DNA of 64,000 nucleotides from Vibrio sp. SNU_ST1 (GTDB lineage: Bacteria > Pseudomonadota > Gammaproteobacteria > Enterobacterales > Vibrionaceae): positions 2,170,001 to 2,234,000 of the forward strand of contig NZ_CP130748.1 of assembly GCF_030563405.1 (NCBI RefSeq), written 5' to 3'. This document shows, piece by piece, positions 52,910 through 61,704 of the stretch. The position numbers and the translations under genes are program-made. Numbering within the stretch: the stretch's first letter is position 1; every line of letters begins with the position of its first letter. The notes beneath the pieces were generated by a model, which worked only from the letters and a program-made list of their open reading frames with translations, ran no database searches and had not been told where the DNA came from.

Positions 52910-53638
52910 CTATTTCCCTTCCACGATTGGCTTGTTGCCGTTATTTCGATCTTGAAACGATTCGCTGAAAAAGCCCGCTAACATACCGGCAATCGCTGCA
53001 ATCATTAGCCCCCCCTCAATATTGTTGACCGACATGGCAACCGAAGTGACCAGTGAAACGACAACACACACCACGACAGGCAAAGTACTAATTAATGGAA
53101 ACACCAAAGCGATAAAGGTCGCTGCAACCGCGAAGTCGAGCCCAATCTCGTTTAGTGATGGGATTTGACTACCTGCAACAATGCCAACAAAGCTCGCGAT
53201 ATTCCAAACGAGGTAAAAACCGCCGCCTACACCCGCTGCGTACCAACGGTTAAACTCTTGCTGAGATTGGCCACTACAAATCGCGAACAGTTCATCCGTC
53301 AGCCAAAAGCCAAGCAATAAACGCCAACGAGCAGAAAGGTGGCTGATTTTGTCACGCATCGATACGCTGTATAAAAAGTGTCTTGAAGTAATAAAGAACG
53401 TGGTCAACAACATAGTCCCTAACCCAATACCCGATTTGAACATCCCTGCGGCGACAAGTTGCGCCGAGCCCGCAAATAAAATAGCCGACATAGCTTGCGC
53501 TTGAAGTTGATTCAATCCGGCATCTATCGCATATGATCCAGCTAATATACCCCACGGTATTACCGCAATACTCAAGGGCATCGCAGCCAAAACACCTTTC
53601 CATAACTGTGTTCGTCTATCCATTTTTTCACTATCCAT
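52910..53638 (-). CDS. azlC: AzlC family branched-chain amino-acid exporter
   Basis: A 242-residue permease with typical AzlC stretches: LAAMPLSIAVIPWGILAGSYA, MSAILFAGSAQLVAAGMF and SRHFLYSVSMRD. Six to seven hydrophobic segments. It exports leucine, isoleucine or valine (or their analogues) with AzlD. I chose the ATG at 53638; a GTG at 53659 would add seven residues. It lies 147 bp downstream of an AraC-type regulator gene on the same strand, likely its regulator. Confidence 0.9.
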   Translation of the reverse strand: MDSEKMDRRTQLWKGVLAAMPLSIAVIPWGILAGSYAIDAGLNQLQAQAMSAILFAGSAQLVAAGMFKSGIGLGTMLLTTFFITSRHFLYSVSMRDKISHLSARWRLLLGFWLTDELFAICSGQSQQEFNRWYAAGVGGGFYLVWNIASFVGIVAGSQIPSLNEIGLDFAVAATFIALVFPLISTLPVVVCVVVSLVTSVAMSVNNIEGGLMIAAIAGMLAGFFSESFQDRNNGNKPIVEGK

Positions 53639-53785
53639 ATCATTCTTTTCTCTCTTCACATTGGCGATTCAATGTAAGAAGAGTTAAGTCGGTTCGATTG
53701 TACAAACTTGCTCGATTTCATGACCCTCTGTTCGCCACACTTAACCGCACTTAACACAAGTTAGCCATGTCTTAACCACGCAAGT

Positions 53786-54631
53786 TTAGAGCATTTTGAT
53801 GTATTGCCCCGGCGTGTAACCATTGGCCTTTTTGAAATGTCGATGAAAATGGCTTTGATCATGAAAGCCACACTCTTGCGCGGTATCTGAAATCGTATGT
53901 CCTTGTTTCAATAACTTACGCGATAACCTCAATCTAGATTGGATCTGATACGCATGCGGCGGAAGACCAAACTCTTTTTGAAAAGAACGTACCAAATGAA
54001 ACGGGCTCAAAGCCGCCAGTTTAGACAGAGCCTCTAAGGACACATCGGCTTGTGGAAAGTCATCTAAGAACTCTTTCACCAACACAAGCTGGCGCTGAGT
54101 TTTTCCATCAAGTTGAGGGGTAAGTGGCGACTTTCCGTGTCGGCTAATCAGCTTAACCAACATCCCGTACATCAATGTTTCTCTTAACAAGCGATTGTCG
54201 GATTCATCAATCGTGTTGAAGACCAATCTCAATTGATTGGCGAGTTCAGGGTCTTCAACAACCGCTCTTGGGAAGTAAGGCGCACCGTAGTTCGGTAGGT
54301 TTAGCTCTTGAGTGATCTTGGCAAGTTGCTCTGGGAGTGGGTACATGGCTCGATACGCCCAACCGCCTTCAGTGGCAGAGTGGCCGCTATGAACTTCATC
54401 GGCATTGACCAGAATAATCGCATTTTGTGGTGCAATATGATGCCCGCCCGTTCGATAAAAACGCTGAGCGCCCTGCTCGATAACCCCAAGCGTATAGCCC
54501 TCATGGCTGTGGCGCGAGAAGTTCTGCTTTTCGTATTTAGCATTAAGGATTTCAAGGCCACCGAGCTCTTCCGTTACCTTATATTCGGCCTTTTCTTTAG
54601 AGCGTTTCTTGTTCTCTATAACCATCCCCAA
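53786..54631 (-). CDS. AraC family transcriptional regulator of azlCD
   Basis: A 281-residue regulator: an N-terminal cupin-type sensor (about residues 20-155, HSHEGYTLGVIEQGAQRF, ILVNADEVHSG) and a C-terminal double HTH (about 175-280, SLEALSKLAALSPFHLVRSF, and SDTAQECGFHDQSHFHRHFKK with TPGQYIK). The AraC-then-AzlCD order is common, and the sensor domain presumably binds an amino acid or analogue. Confidence 0.9.
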   Translation of the reverse strand: MGMVIENKKRSKEKAEYKVTEELGGLEILNAKYEKQNFSRHSHEGYTLGVIEQGAQRFYRTGGHHIAPQNAIILVNADEVHSGHSATEGGWAYRAMYPLPEQLAKITQELNLPNYGAPYFPRAVVEDPELANQLRLVFNTIDESDNRLLRETLMYGMLVKLISRHGKSPLTPQLDGKTQRQLVLVKEFLDDFPQADVSLEALSKLAALSPFHLVRSFQKEFGLPPHAYQIQSRLRLSRKLLKQGHTISDTAQECGFHDQSHFHRHFKKANGYTPGQYIKML

Positions 54632-54864
54632 GCCTGTTAATTATCGAGCGACTTATCAGTCTACTCTATAGGCTCTTTCAGCTTTTGTACAAAATTGCGC
54701 ATTTGTTTGTTAATACTGTTTTTGGGTCGAGGAGTTAAACTGCTCAATAACACCTTTTAACTGAGAGCAAGATCTGAATCTATAAGCAGTTAGCGAAGAA
54801 TTGACAAATCAGTGGCTTAATCATGTCCATAATTCGCGCCAACCATTAGCAACCGTTCAGAAAT

Positions 54865-55206
54865 ATGATGAAGAAAACCTTAGCATTGTTCTTTTTCTTA
54901 AGCCTCACTGGCTGTACTCACAACCAATCGAAAGCACTAAGCATGAACTCCTCATCAGCTAATTCATACCCACAATCGATGTCGAACCTGCAACTGTGTG
55001 ACACCTTGTATTACGGAAGACCAAGCAACCAAACACAGGCTGCAATTGGTAGTGAGTTTAATCGAAGAGGATTATCAAAGCGTTGGTGTGATACCGAAAC
55101 CAACAAGCTTTATCTAACAAAGACTATTGATTGGGTTGCTGACCAAGTAGAAGACAAAGAAGATTCAGACGAAGAAGCATCTGCTGTAGTGCTACCTGCG
55201 AATTGA
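54865..55206 (+). CDS. Small lipoprotein of unknown function, 113 aa
   Basis: Lipobox LTGC (cysteine at about residue 17) then a Ser-rich linker and a short domain with CDTLYYGRPSNQTQAAIGSEFNRRGLSKRWC. Two mature cysteines may form a disulfide; the tail is acidic (DKEDSDEEAS). The central GRPSN..A..E...R motif looks like a small repeat domain found in Vibrio lipoproteins. Function unknown. It ends at the bidirectional terminator shared with the 4.5S RNA gene. Confidence 0.75.
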   Translation: MMKKTLALFFFLSLTGCTHNQSKALSMNSSSANSYPQSMSNLQLCDTLYYGRPSNQTQAAIGSEFNRRGLSKRWCDTETNKLYLTKTIDWVADQVEDKEDSDEEASAVVLPAN

Positions 55207-55253
55207 GAAAGATGAAACGTTCTTGAACAAGAAAAAGGGAAACTGCAGATAGC

Positions 55254-55283
55254 AAAAAGCCGCTCATTAAGAGCGGCTTTTTT
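55254..55283. terminator. Bidirectional terminator between the lipoprotein and 4.5S RNA genes
   Basis: Perfect 12-bp stem AAAAAGCCGCTC/GAGCGGCTTTTT with a 5-base loop (attaa), T-runs on both strands. Confidence 0.9.
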
Positions 55284-55289
55284 AATGGG

Positions 55290-55396
55290 TGGAAGCCCCA
55301 GCCACATCCCGGCACACACGTCGCCTGCTGCGGCTGCTCCCTTCCAGGCCTGACCGAGTTCACAAGTTAGTGTTGCGGGAGGACCAGAGCCTCCAT
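55290..55396 (-). ncRNA. ffs: 4.5S RNA (bacterial signal recognition particle RNA)
   Basis: On the minus strand GGAGGCTCTGGTCCTCCC opens the hairpin and the conserved Ffh-binding domain reads GGTCAGGCCTGGAAGGGAGC with a GGAA tetraloop, followed by AGCCG and the closing GGGATGTGGCTGGGGCTTCC. The RNA pairs with Ffh to target membrane proteins. A terminator follows. The location matches E. coli, where ffs neighbours ybaZ, ybaY and tesB. Confidence 0.95.
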
Positions 55397-55585
55397 AGAT
55401 TCTTTTTCTAAGAGGCTTGCCTCAAAGAGTGATTGGATTATTAAGCATCGCAGCAACCATTGCAAGCCCTTCGACCCTATTTTTGAATAATTGCGTTCTA
55501 AGTGCTTATCCTTTATTCAACCCATTCGCAAATCGCAGGTAAATTCGCCATTTACCTGCAGGTGGAAGGTTTGGTTACAGAAGAG

Positions 55586-56329
55586 CTAAATATCGATGTC
55601 TTCATTATCTTCGGTGCGAAGGATATAGTCTGTCATCCAAGCGGTGCCCAACAAACATAACCACACCACAAAAACGGGACTAGGCACTTCGATACTTGGG
55701 GTGATCACCAAAGCCGCAAAACCGACTGTTGGCAATGTCCAACACAACAGTTTATTCCAACGGAAAGTTTTCAAGCGCGTCAGTGTTTCCATCGATGCCA
55801 TAATACCTGTAACACACAAAGCAACCAAAGCGGCATAAGGTAAATCGGCTATCCATAATGGAAGTATCAAACCTAATGACCACCAGCTGTGTCGGCTAGC
55901 TGGCTTAAGATGATTTGCTGCCCACCAAATCACGATGATTGACAAGGTTTGTAGTGTGGTAACCCAAGGAACGCCTTCAAGCTTACCTGCTGATTGCGTG
56001 ACCATAATCCCGACTTGTAGCGTTGCGACGATCAAGCCAGAAATAATCACGACCGACAAACTGCTGCGTTTTGAAAAGACCACCATCAATAGTGGGAATA
56101 ATACCCATACACTGACTGAGAGCGTGATGGGTTGTAGCGGTAGCGTTAATCCATAAGTGGTCATGGAGACAAGCAAAGCTAATCCTGCGATGCCTCCTTG
56201 CGGCAAAATCCATAAAGCAGGAATGACCATTGCAAGTACTGGGATATCTCCCTCACTTAAACTGATTGCTCTCGCGCAGACAACCGCTAATAATGTGGTT
56301 ATCAAGAACTGAAACGTTGAAAATACCAT
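55586..56329 (-). CDS. Polytopic membrane protein of unknown function, 247 aa
   Basis: About eight hydrophobic segments over 235 residues, then a short acidic end (RTEDNEDIDI). No signal peptide motif, family or catalytic pattern recognised. It is inserted between ffs and atl, two genes adjacent in E. coli. Its promoter side abuts the first copy of the 161-bp dispersed repeat. Confidence 0.75.
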   Translation of the reverse strand: MVFSTFQFLITTLLAVVCARAISLSEGDIPVLAMVIPALWILPQGGIAGLALLVSMTTYGLTLPLQPITLSVSVWVLFPLLMVVFSKRSSLSVVIISGLIVATLQVGIMVTQSAGKLEGVPWVTTLQTLSIIVIWWAANHLKPASRHSWWSLGLILPLWIADLPYAALVALCVTGIMASMETLTRLKTFRWNKLLCWTLPTVGFAALVITPSIEVPSPVFVVWLCLLGTAWMTDYILRTEDNEDIDI

Positions 56330-56359
56330 AGCCCTCTCCTTCTACCGATCCGTGGTACC

Positions 56360-56520
56360 ATACCAATCGTAGTAATTAACTGGTCACCCTAGCTTGTTAA
56401 AAAACTCGATAACCTCGTTAGATTTTTTGATTGTAGAATAACTACTTATCGAAAAATCTGCCTTGCTCTCAAGCTTTTTCCCTGCGCTATTTTTGAACAC
56501 TTACTTACTGTGATTGGTAT
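56360..56520 (+). repeat. Dispersed 161-bp repeat (MITE-like), copy 1
   Basis: Begins ATACCAATC and ends GATTGGTAT, a perfect 9-bp terminal inverted repeat. The interior matches a second copy at 58417-58578 in the same orientation with scattered differences. It contains no gene. Ends with TACTGTGATTGGTAT, close to the promoter of atl. Confidence 0.9.
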
Positions 56521-56542
56521 TTATGAACTAGGAACATTTAGT

Positions 56543-56845
56543 ATGGACCAATTTTTGCCCCAAATCTTTGCTGTGATTCACCAAATTCCATATGGGAAAG
56601 TAACAACTTATGGAGACATCGCACGTTTTTCAGGATTTCCGGGTTATGCGCGCCATGTGGGTAAAGCGCTGGGTAACCTACCAGAAGGAAGCAAACTGCC
56701 TTGGTATCGAGTGATTAATAGTAAGGGTGAAATATCTTTAAAGGGTGATTCGTTCGACCGACAAAAGCAGCATTTGGTTAAAGAAGGGGTTGAAGTGAGT
56801 GACGCAGGAAAAGTTAAACTCAGAATATACAAATGGCAGCCCTAA
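56543..56845 (+). CDS. Alkyltransferase-like protein Atl (MGMT family, no catalytic Cys)
   Basis: A 100-residue MGMT-fold protein with YGKVTTYGDIARFSGFPGYARHVGKAL, and PWYRVINSKGEIS where active methyltransferases have PCHRV. The nucleophilic Cys is replaced by Trp, the mark of alkyltransferase-like proteins, which bind O6-alkylguanine and direct nucleotide-excision repair. Shorter than E. coli YbaZ. AGGA lies 9 bases before the ATG at 56543; an upstream in-frame ATG at 56510 overlaps the repeat. Its order with ybaY and tesB is that of E. coli. Confidence 0.93.
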   Translation: MDQFLPQIFAVIHQIPYGKVTTYGDIARFSGFPGYARHVGKALGNLPEGSKLPWYRVINSKGEISLKGDSFDRQKQHLVKEGVEVSDAGKVKLRIYKWQP

Positions 56846-56936
56846 AGCTGCCACTAATCACCTAATTAGCGAGTCAACGAATCAACTAGCTAAGTCAAAC
56901 TAATCAAGATGCCTTAACGCGGGCATCGATTTCTGA

Positions 56937-57377
56937 TTAACGAACACCAACCAAACGTAGGTCTGCTTGCTGTGTGTTTTCTACATCAGTAATTACTGAC
57001 TTAATGGTATCAGTCGTGAAGCGTAGTTTACCGTCAACATGAATCGCTGCGCGCATATTGTAACGATGGTTAGCTTTAATTTTGTCGTTGTCGTAGCTCA
57101 GCTCGAATGCAAACGGTACTTGCTTACCGTCTGTGGTGAACTCTTGAGTCGCGATAACCGTAGATGGTGCATCGGCCAGTGAAATATCTTCTAGCGTAAC
57201 GGTAACCACTGCATTCTCTGGTAATGCAATTCTTTCACGGTAGCTTACTGTTCCTGAAATCACTTGAGTGTTCTCTGCAACCACTTCTTGAGAAGCGTTC
57301 GTTTCTGATGTTGCTTGGCAACCCACAAGTAGACCAAACGATACTAAGGACGTAATAAGAATTAGAGCCTTTTTCAT
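56937..57377 (-). CDS. ybaY: YbaY family lipoprotein
   Basis: A 146-residue lipoprotein with lipobox LVGC (cysteine at about residue 20). The YbaY-type beta domain contains ISGTVSYRERIALPENAVVTVTLED and PFAFELSYDNDKIKANHRYNMRAAI. In E. coli the ybaY gene lies between tesB and ybaZ, as here. Function is unknown; glycoside-related binding has been proposed for the family. The start at 57377 follows GAGAGAAATTGAAT. Confidence 0.92.
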   Translation of the reverse strand: MKKALILITSLVSFGLLVGCQATSETNASQEVVAENTQVISGTVSYRERIALPENAVVTVTLEDISLADAPSTVIATQEFTTDGKQVPFAFELSYDNDKIKANHRYNMRAAIHVDGKLRFTTDTIKSVITDVENTQQADLRLVGVR

Positions 57378-57545
57378 ATTCAATTTCTCTCAACATATTT
57401 GCCGGACTCGGCAAATCTACTCACCAATTATAAGAGAGCTTTCATATTCTGTCTTGAAACCCTATGATTTATTGACAGATATCTGACTAAGCTGAATGAT
57501 TAACACCATAATCTGACACCTATTTTACCAAGAGGCATGCTGCCG

Positions 57546-58406
57546 ATGAGTCAACCTTTAAATGAATTACTCAATTTACTTCAGCTAGAGAAACTAGAGG
57601 AAGGCCTGTTCCGCGGGCAAAGTGAGAACCTAGGTCTGCCACAGGTATACGGCGGTCAAGTATTGGGGCAAGCGCTATCTGCGGCTCGTTACACTGTTCA
57701 AGACGACCGCAGTGTTCACTCGTTCCACAGTTACTTTCTATTTCCCGGCGACCCTGAAAAACCCATTATTTACGATGTTGAAAACCTAAGAGATGGACGC
57801 AGCTTTAGTACACGCCGTGTTAAAGCGATTCAAAATGGCCGCCCTATTTTCTATCTCACGGCTTCTTACCATGGTGATGCTCCAGGTTTTGAACATCAGA
57901 ATGAAATGCCAAACATCCCAGGCCCAGAGAACTTTGCATCTGAAACTGAGCTAGCGAGCCATATTGCTGAGTTCTTGCCTGAAAAACTGCGTAAGACTTT
58001 TTGTGGCGAAAAGCCGATTGAAATGCGCCCTGTTACTGTCGTTAACCCACTGAAGCCTAAAAAGGCCGAAGCAAAGCAATATCTGTGGGTGAGAGCGAAT
58101 GGTGCGTTGCCAGATAACCAGCTCATTCACCAATATTTGCTTGCTTACGCGTCAGATTGGGGGTTCTTGGTTACTGCGCTTCACCCACATGAAGTTTCAA
58201 TCATGACACCAAACTTCCAAGTCGCGACGATTGATCACTCAATCTGGTTCCACCGCCCATTCAAGATGGATGAGTGGTTGCTTTATGCGATTGAAAGCCC
58301 AACGGCTGCGAACACTCGTGGCCTAGTGCGCGGCGAAATTTTTAATCAGAAAGGTGAGCTCGTAGCGACAGCCGTTCAAGAAGGTGTGATGCGTTTTACT
58401 AAATAG
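57546..58406 (+). CDS. tesB: Acyl-CoA thioesterase II
   Basis: A 286-residue enzyme of the same length as E. coli TesB, with two hot-dog domains: [24 protein letters not shown] and [12 protein letters not shown] at the front, then [13 protein letters not shown] (catalytic Asp) and [14 protein letters not shown] (catalytic Gln) at the end. It hydrolyses medium- to long-chain acyl-CoA. The ATG at 57546 is chosen because it reproduces the TesB N-terminus. Flanked on its right by the second copy of the repeat. Confidence 0.96.
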   Translation: MSQPLNELLNLLQLEKLEEGLFRGQSENLGLPQVYGGQVLGQALSAARYTVQDDRSVHSFHSYFLFPGDPEKPIIYDVENLRDGRSFSTRRVKAIQNGRPIFYLTASYHGDAPGFEHQNEMPNIPGPENFASETELASHIAEFLPEKLRKTFCGEKPIEMRPVTVVNPLKPKKAEAKQYLWVRANGALPDNQLIHQYLLAYASDWGFLVTALHPHEVSIMTPNFQVATIDHSIWFHRPFKMDEWLLYAIESPTAANTRGLVRGEIFNQKGELVATAVQEGVMRFTK

Positions 58407-58416
58407 CGATCAAGTA

Positions 58417-58578
58417 ATACCAATCGTAGTAAATAACTGGTCATCCTAGCTTGTTAAAAACCTCGATAACTTCGTTAGAATTTTTGATTGTAGAATAACT
58501 ACTTACCAAAAAATTCTGCCTTGTTCTCAAGTTTTTTCCCTGCGCTATTTCTGAACACTTACTTACTGTGATTGGTAT
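58417..58578 (+). repeat. Dispersed 162-bp repeat (MITE-like), copy 2
   Basis: Same orientation and ends as copy 1 at 56360-56520 (ATACCAATC...GATTGGTAT), with roughly a dozen substitutions scattered along its length. It starts 10 bp after the tesB stop codon. Confidence 0.9.
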
Positions 58579-58627
58579 AAATAGCGAATAAACGCTTTTT
58601 ACAAGCCCCAAATATGTACGAGAAAAC

Positions 58628-58666
58628 AAAAAGAGAGACTAGGTTTAATACCTAGCCTCTCTTTTT
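58628..58666 (-). terminator. Terminator of the coiled-coil protein gene
   Basis: Long stem AAAAAGAGAG.CTAGGT pairing with ACCTAG.CTCTCTTTTT with one mismatch and loop TTAAT, followed by TTTTTG on the minus strand. Confidence 0.75.
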
Positions 58667-58708
58667 AATGATCCTAACGACAAGCTGTCACGTAACAGTC
58701 AGCAATCT

Positions 58709-59374
58709 CTATTCAGCCTCTAGCAAGGGGTCGAATTCACCTTGTACTCGAGTTTTAATTCCATCACCAGCGTCTCGCAGTAGATTAAATGGCGATAACA
58801 CGACGCCTTTCACTGCGCCCTCTGCGGCACCTTGAGCTAACTCTTTACTTTTATCTGCCAGCAAATTCGCTTGTGCCAAAATACCCGGAACTTCCGCTCG
58901 TAGCATTTCAGATTCGGCAACAACAGTGGGGATAGTTTGCTGGCGGTAAGATTTACTTTCAGCGAATATCGGCGGCATCACATCGACACGGTATCGTTTT
59001 AATTCAGTCAATGTGGGCGGGATGACATCGGTTCTTACCTGCCCGACTTCCGTTCGGACATTTCTAACTTCATCTAATATCGCAGGGATTTTATTATCGA
59101 CCGATGAAACGGTTTGATTCACGTCATCTATCGTCTTTCTGACCTCTTCGACTGTGTTCAAAACTTGAGGAGCAAGCTCGCTGGCATGTTCAGCAAACGC
59201 TAGCAGCTCTTCCACTTTTAGCCCTTTCGTAAGACCGGATAAATCTTCGATAACCTGCGGATAAGTATCGACGATCTCCCCGACTTTATTAGTAAACGAA
59301 TAGATGGTGTAGCCCAAGTAAAAAATGGCAACCGCTAATACCAATTGGATAGCGGTAGATACTTTTGCAAACAT
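58709..59374 (-). CDS. Membrane-anchored coiled-coil protein with 15-residue repeats
   Basis: A 221-residue protein with one N-terminal membrane helix (residues 5-27) and a long helical region to about residue 190. Residues about 112-170 show four units of the kind RTDVIPPTLTELKRY, RVDVMPPIFAESKSY, RQQTIPTVVAESEML, RAEVPGILAQANLL, a 14-15-residue period with a conserved Pro and Glu. No family recognised. It may act in the cell envelope or as a stator-type organiser; that is a guess. It lies on the same strand as decR, 89 bp apart. Confidence 0.75.
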   Translation of the reverse strand: MFAKVSTAIQLVLAVAIFYLGYTIYSFTNKVGEIVDTYPQVIEDLSGLTKGLKVEELLAFAEHASELAPQVLNTVEEVRKTIDDVNQTVSSVDNKIPAILDEVRNVRTEVGQVRTDVIPPTLTELKRYRVDVMPPIFAESKSYRQQTIPTVVAESEMLRAEVPGILAQANLLADKSKELAQGAAEGAVKGVVLSPFNLLRDAGDGIKTRVQGEFDPLLEAE

Positions 59375-59463
59375 GAATAATCCTTTTCTTTATCGCAAAG
59401 GCGAGCTCTAAACTGAGAAGATAGTTAAACTGAAACGATAGGTAGCCTAAGATTAGTTTGAGC

Positions 59464-59919
59464 TTAAAGCGGCAATGCTGTTGTGTACTTCAATGGTTCC
59501 ATCGCAAATGTCGAGGTCACATTAGAGATACCATCAATGCTATTCACCAAGCGCTTGTAGAAATCATCAAAGCACTTCATGTCTTTCACCTGAACCTTCA
59601 TCATATAATCATATTCGCCAGCCATGCGATAAAACTCCATCACTTCTGGAAATTCCGATACGGTGTTTACAAAACGACCATACCACTCATGAGAATGATC
59701 ACTGGTTTTAACCAATACGAACGCGGTAAAAGCAAGCTCGAGCTTTTCAGGGTTCAATAACGCCACTTTTTTTTCAATAATGCCGTTTTCTTCGAGGCGT
59801 TTAAGCCTTTTCCAACAAGGTGTCGTGGTGAGATTGACCGCTTCTGAAATGTCATTCAATGACAATGTGCTGTCTTCTTGTAACAGCCTTAATATTTTTT
59901 TATCTACGGCATCTATCAC
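59464..59919 (-). CDS. decR: Cysteine-responsive Lrp-family regulator DecR/CyuR (YbaO)
   Basis: A 151-residue Lrp/AsnC protein: HTH at residues 4-50 ([30 protein letters not shown]), RAM domain at 66-145. The passage [20 protein letters not shown] with [13 protein letters not shown] is nearly that of E. coli YbaO/DecR, which senses cysteine. The E. coli order around ybaO (near tesB-ybaY-ffs) agrees. It is divergent from a PLP enzyme gene, so cysteine-dependent activation of that gene is probable. Confidence 0.92.
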   Translation of the reverse strand: MIDAVDKKILRLLQEDSTLSLNDISEAVNLTTTPCWKRLKRLEENGIIEKKVALLNPEKLELAFTAFVLVKTSDHSHEWYGRFVNTVSEFPEVMEFYRMAGEYDYMMKVQVKDMKCFDDFYKRLVNSIDGISNVTSTFAMEPLKYTTALPL

Positions 59920-59945
59920 ACTTTCACCAAATCGAATTTAAAGAG

Positions 59946-59966
59946 AATAATTTTCTACAATTTAAG
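59946..59966. promoter_or_regulatory. Candidate DecR/CyuR binding site
   Basis: An A/T-rich element with CTACAATTTAAGC, including ACAATTT, lies 27-47 bp upstream of the decR start and about 110 bp from the PLP enzyme start. It resembles the A/T-rich ATTGT-containing site I recall for the E. coli protein; the match is by eye only. Confidence 0.35.
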
Positions 59967-60066
59967 CAAAACAAAGCAAATATGGCAAAGTTTTTCTCTC
60001 AAATTCTAGCTAAATTGGAACCATACCAATTACAAAGAATTCCTACACTCGATCGGGAGAACGCTT

Positions 60067-61134
60067 ATGTGCACTGACCATCAATGGATTAACAATGCGA
60101 TTCGTAAAATTGAAGCCGACTACCAACGCTCAGCGGATACGCACCTTATCAAGCTCGATCTACCCAGTATCGAGGGCATTGATGTTTACCTAAAAGATGA
60201 AAGCACACACCCTACAGGCTCTTTGAAACACCGTTTAGCGCGTTCTCTATTCTTATACGCTATCTGTAACGGTTGGGTTGGCCCAGAAACAACGATCATT
60301 GAATCTTCATCAGGCAGTACTGCAGTATCTGAAGCGTACTTCGCTCGCCTACTTGGCCTGCCGTTTATTGCGGTAATGCCAAAATGCACAGCTAAGAAGA
60401 AGATTGAGCAGATTGAATTCTACGGCGGCCAAGCGCACCTCGTTGACCGCTCAGATGAAATTTACGATGAGTCTCGTCGTTTAGCAGAGGAGCTGAATGG
60501 TCACTACATGGACCAATTTACCTACGCTGAGCGCGCCACCGACTGGCGTGGTAACAACAACATCGCGAACTCCATTTTCAATCAAATGCAGATGGAAGAT
60601 CACCCAGTTCCAGCTTGGGTAGTAATGAGCCCAGGTACTGGCGGTACTTCTGCAACTATCGGTCGCTTCATTCGCTACCAACAGCATGAAACTAAGCTTT
60701 GTGTTGTCGACCCTGAGAACTCGGTATTCCACGAATACTTCCAAACAGGCAATGTGAACGTGAAAGGCAATACATTCAGCAAGATTGAAGGCATTGGTCG
60801 CCCACGCGCAGAGCCAAGCTTCATTCCTGGTGTGGTTGACGAAATGCGTAAAATTCCTGATGCAGCAAGCATCGCAACGACGCATTGGTTGTCTGACATT
60901 CTTGGTCGTAAGGTGGGCGCATCAACCGGTACTAACATGTACGGTGTGCTTCAGTTAGCCAGTGAGATGAGAGCGCGTGGTGAGAAAGGCTCTATCGTGA
61001 CTTTGCTATGTGACAGCGGCGAACGTTACCTAGATACTTACTTCAATGACGAGTGGGTTAATCTAAACATCGGCGACCTACAACCTTATGCAGCGAAGCT
61101 AGAAGCTTTCTCACAAACAGGTGAGTTGGCTTAG
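60067..61134 (+). CDS. PLP-dependent cysteine-synthase-fold enzyme, probable cysteine desulfhydrase
   Basis: A 355-residue fold-type II PLP enzyme with Lys54 in TGSLKHR as the likely Schiff-base lysine, [19 protein letters not shown] (substrate loop) and [15 protein letters not shown] (phosphate cup). It has the CysK/CBS fold but lacks the typical CysK acetylserine loop. A cysteine-responsive regulator is divergent, so the likely job is degradation of cysteine to pyruvate, ammonia and sulfide, as in Cds1-type desulfhydrases. The reaction is inferred from context. Confidence 0.9.
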   Translation: MCTDHQWINNAIRKIEADYQRSADTHLIKLDLPSIEGIDVYLKDESTHPTGSLKHRLARSLFLYAICNGWVGPETTIIESSSGSTAVSEAYFARLLGLPFIAVMPKCTAKKKIEQIEFYGGQAHLVDRSDEIYDESRRLAEELNGHYMDQFTYAERATDWRGNNNIANSIFNQMQMEDHPVPAWVVMSPGTGGTSATIGRFIRYQQHETKLCVVDPENSVFHEYFQTGNVNVKGNTFSKIEGIGRPRAEPSFIPGVVDEMRKIPDAASIATTHWLSDILGRKVGASTGTNMYGVLQLASEMRARGEKGSIVTLLCDSGERYLDTYFNDEWVNLNIGDLQPYAAKLEAFSQTGELA

Positions 61135-61163
61135 GTTTAAGTAAACCTGGCATATTCCAAATG

Positions 61164-61189
61164 AAAAAGAGCCCTGATGGGCTCTTTTT
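61164..61189. terminator. Bidirectional terminator after the PLP enzyme gene
   Basis: Perfect 11-bp stem AAAAAGAGCCC/GGGCTCTTTTT with loop TGAT. Confidence 0.9.
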
Positions 61190-61222
61190 GTTTGTTCATT
61201 CTATTAATCACTAAAGAACAAA

Positions 61223-61543
61223 TTACTCTGGCTTCTGCTTAGCTTCGAACGCCGCTAACTGCTCAGGTGTCGCTTTTGGCTGGTGGTTTTGTTTCCACTC
61301 ATCGTAAGTCATGCCATATACGCGCTCACGAGCGTCATCGATATCCAAGTCTAAGCCTTGTTGCTCAGCTTCCGCTTTATACCACTTACTGAAACAGTTA
61401 CGGCAGAAGCCCGCCAAGATCATCAGATCAATATTCTGCACATCTCTATTATCATCTAAGTGTGCTAACAAGCGACGGAAGGTTGCTGCATCTAGCTTGT
61501 CTTGTTCTTCTTGAGAAAGATCTTTGTATTTAAATTCAGCCAC
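61223..61543 (-). CDS. DUF1244 family protein
   Basis: A 106-residue soluble protein with the DUF1244 core ATFRRLLAHLDDNRDVQNIDLM followed by AGFCRNCFSKWYKAEA and GMTYDEWK. The CRNC pair is conserved in the family and could bind a metal. The extended C-terminus is helical and charged. Function is not established. Single gene with its own ribosome-binding site (AAAGGAAAG). Confidence 0.93.
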   Translation of the reverse strand: MAEFKYKDLSQEEQDKLDAATFRRLLAHLDDNRDVQNIDLMILAGFCRNCFSKWYKAEAEQQGLDLDIDDARERVYGMTYDEWKQNHQPKATPEQLAAFEAKQKPE

Positions 61544-61605
61544 TTTACTTTCCTTTGGTATTTGTTTTCTTGTATTAATTCATTGAGCTCTGTGTGTTAT
61601 ACAAA

Positions 61606-61643
61606 AAAAGCCTGCAATTCGCTAGGAGCAAACGCAGGCTTTT
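61606..61643 (-). terminator. Terminator of the second RND pump gene
   Basis: Perfect 10-bp stem AAAAGCCTGC/GCAGGCTTTT with an 18-base loop, T-run on the minus strand, 60 bp after the stop codon. Confidence 0.8.
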
Positions 61644-61704
61644 CAATATTGTTACACTATTCCGTGCTCATTAACCGAGTGTGTTCATTAAGCGTGCACA
61701 TTCA

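Noticed and set aside
58441..58629. Minus-strand ORF of 62 codons
   Set aside because: It reads through the MITE-like repeat (copy 2) and would be an artefact of the repeat.
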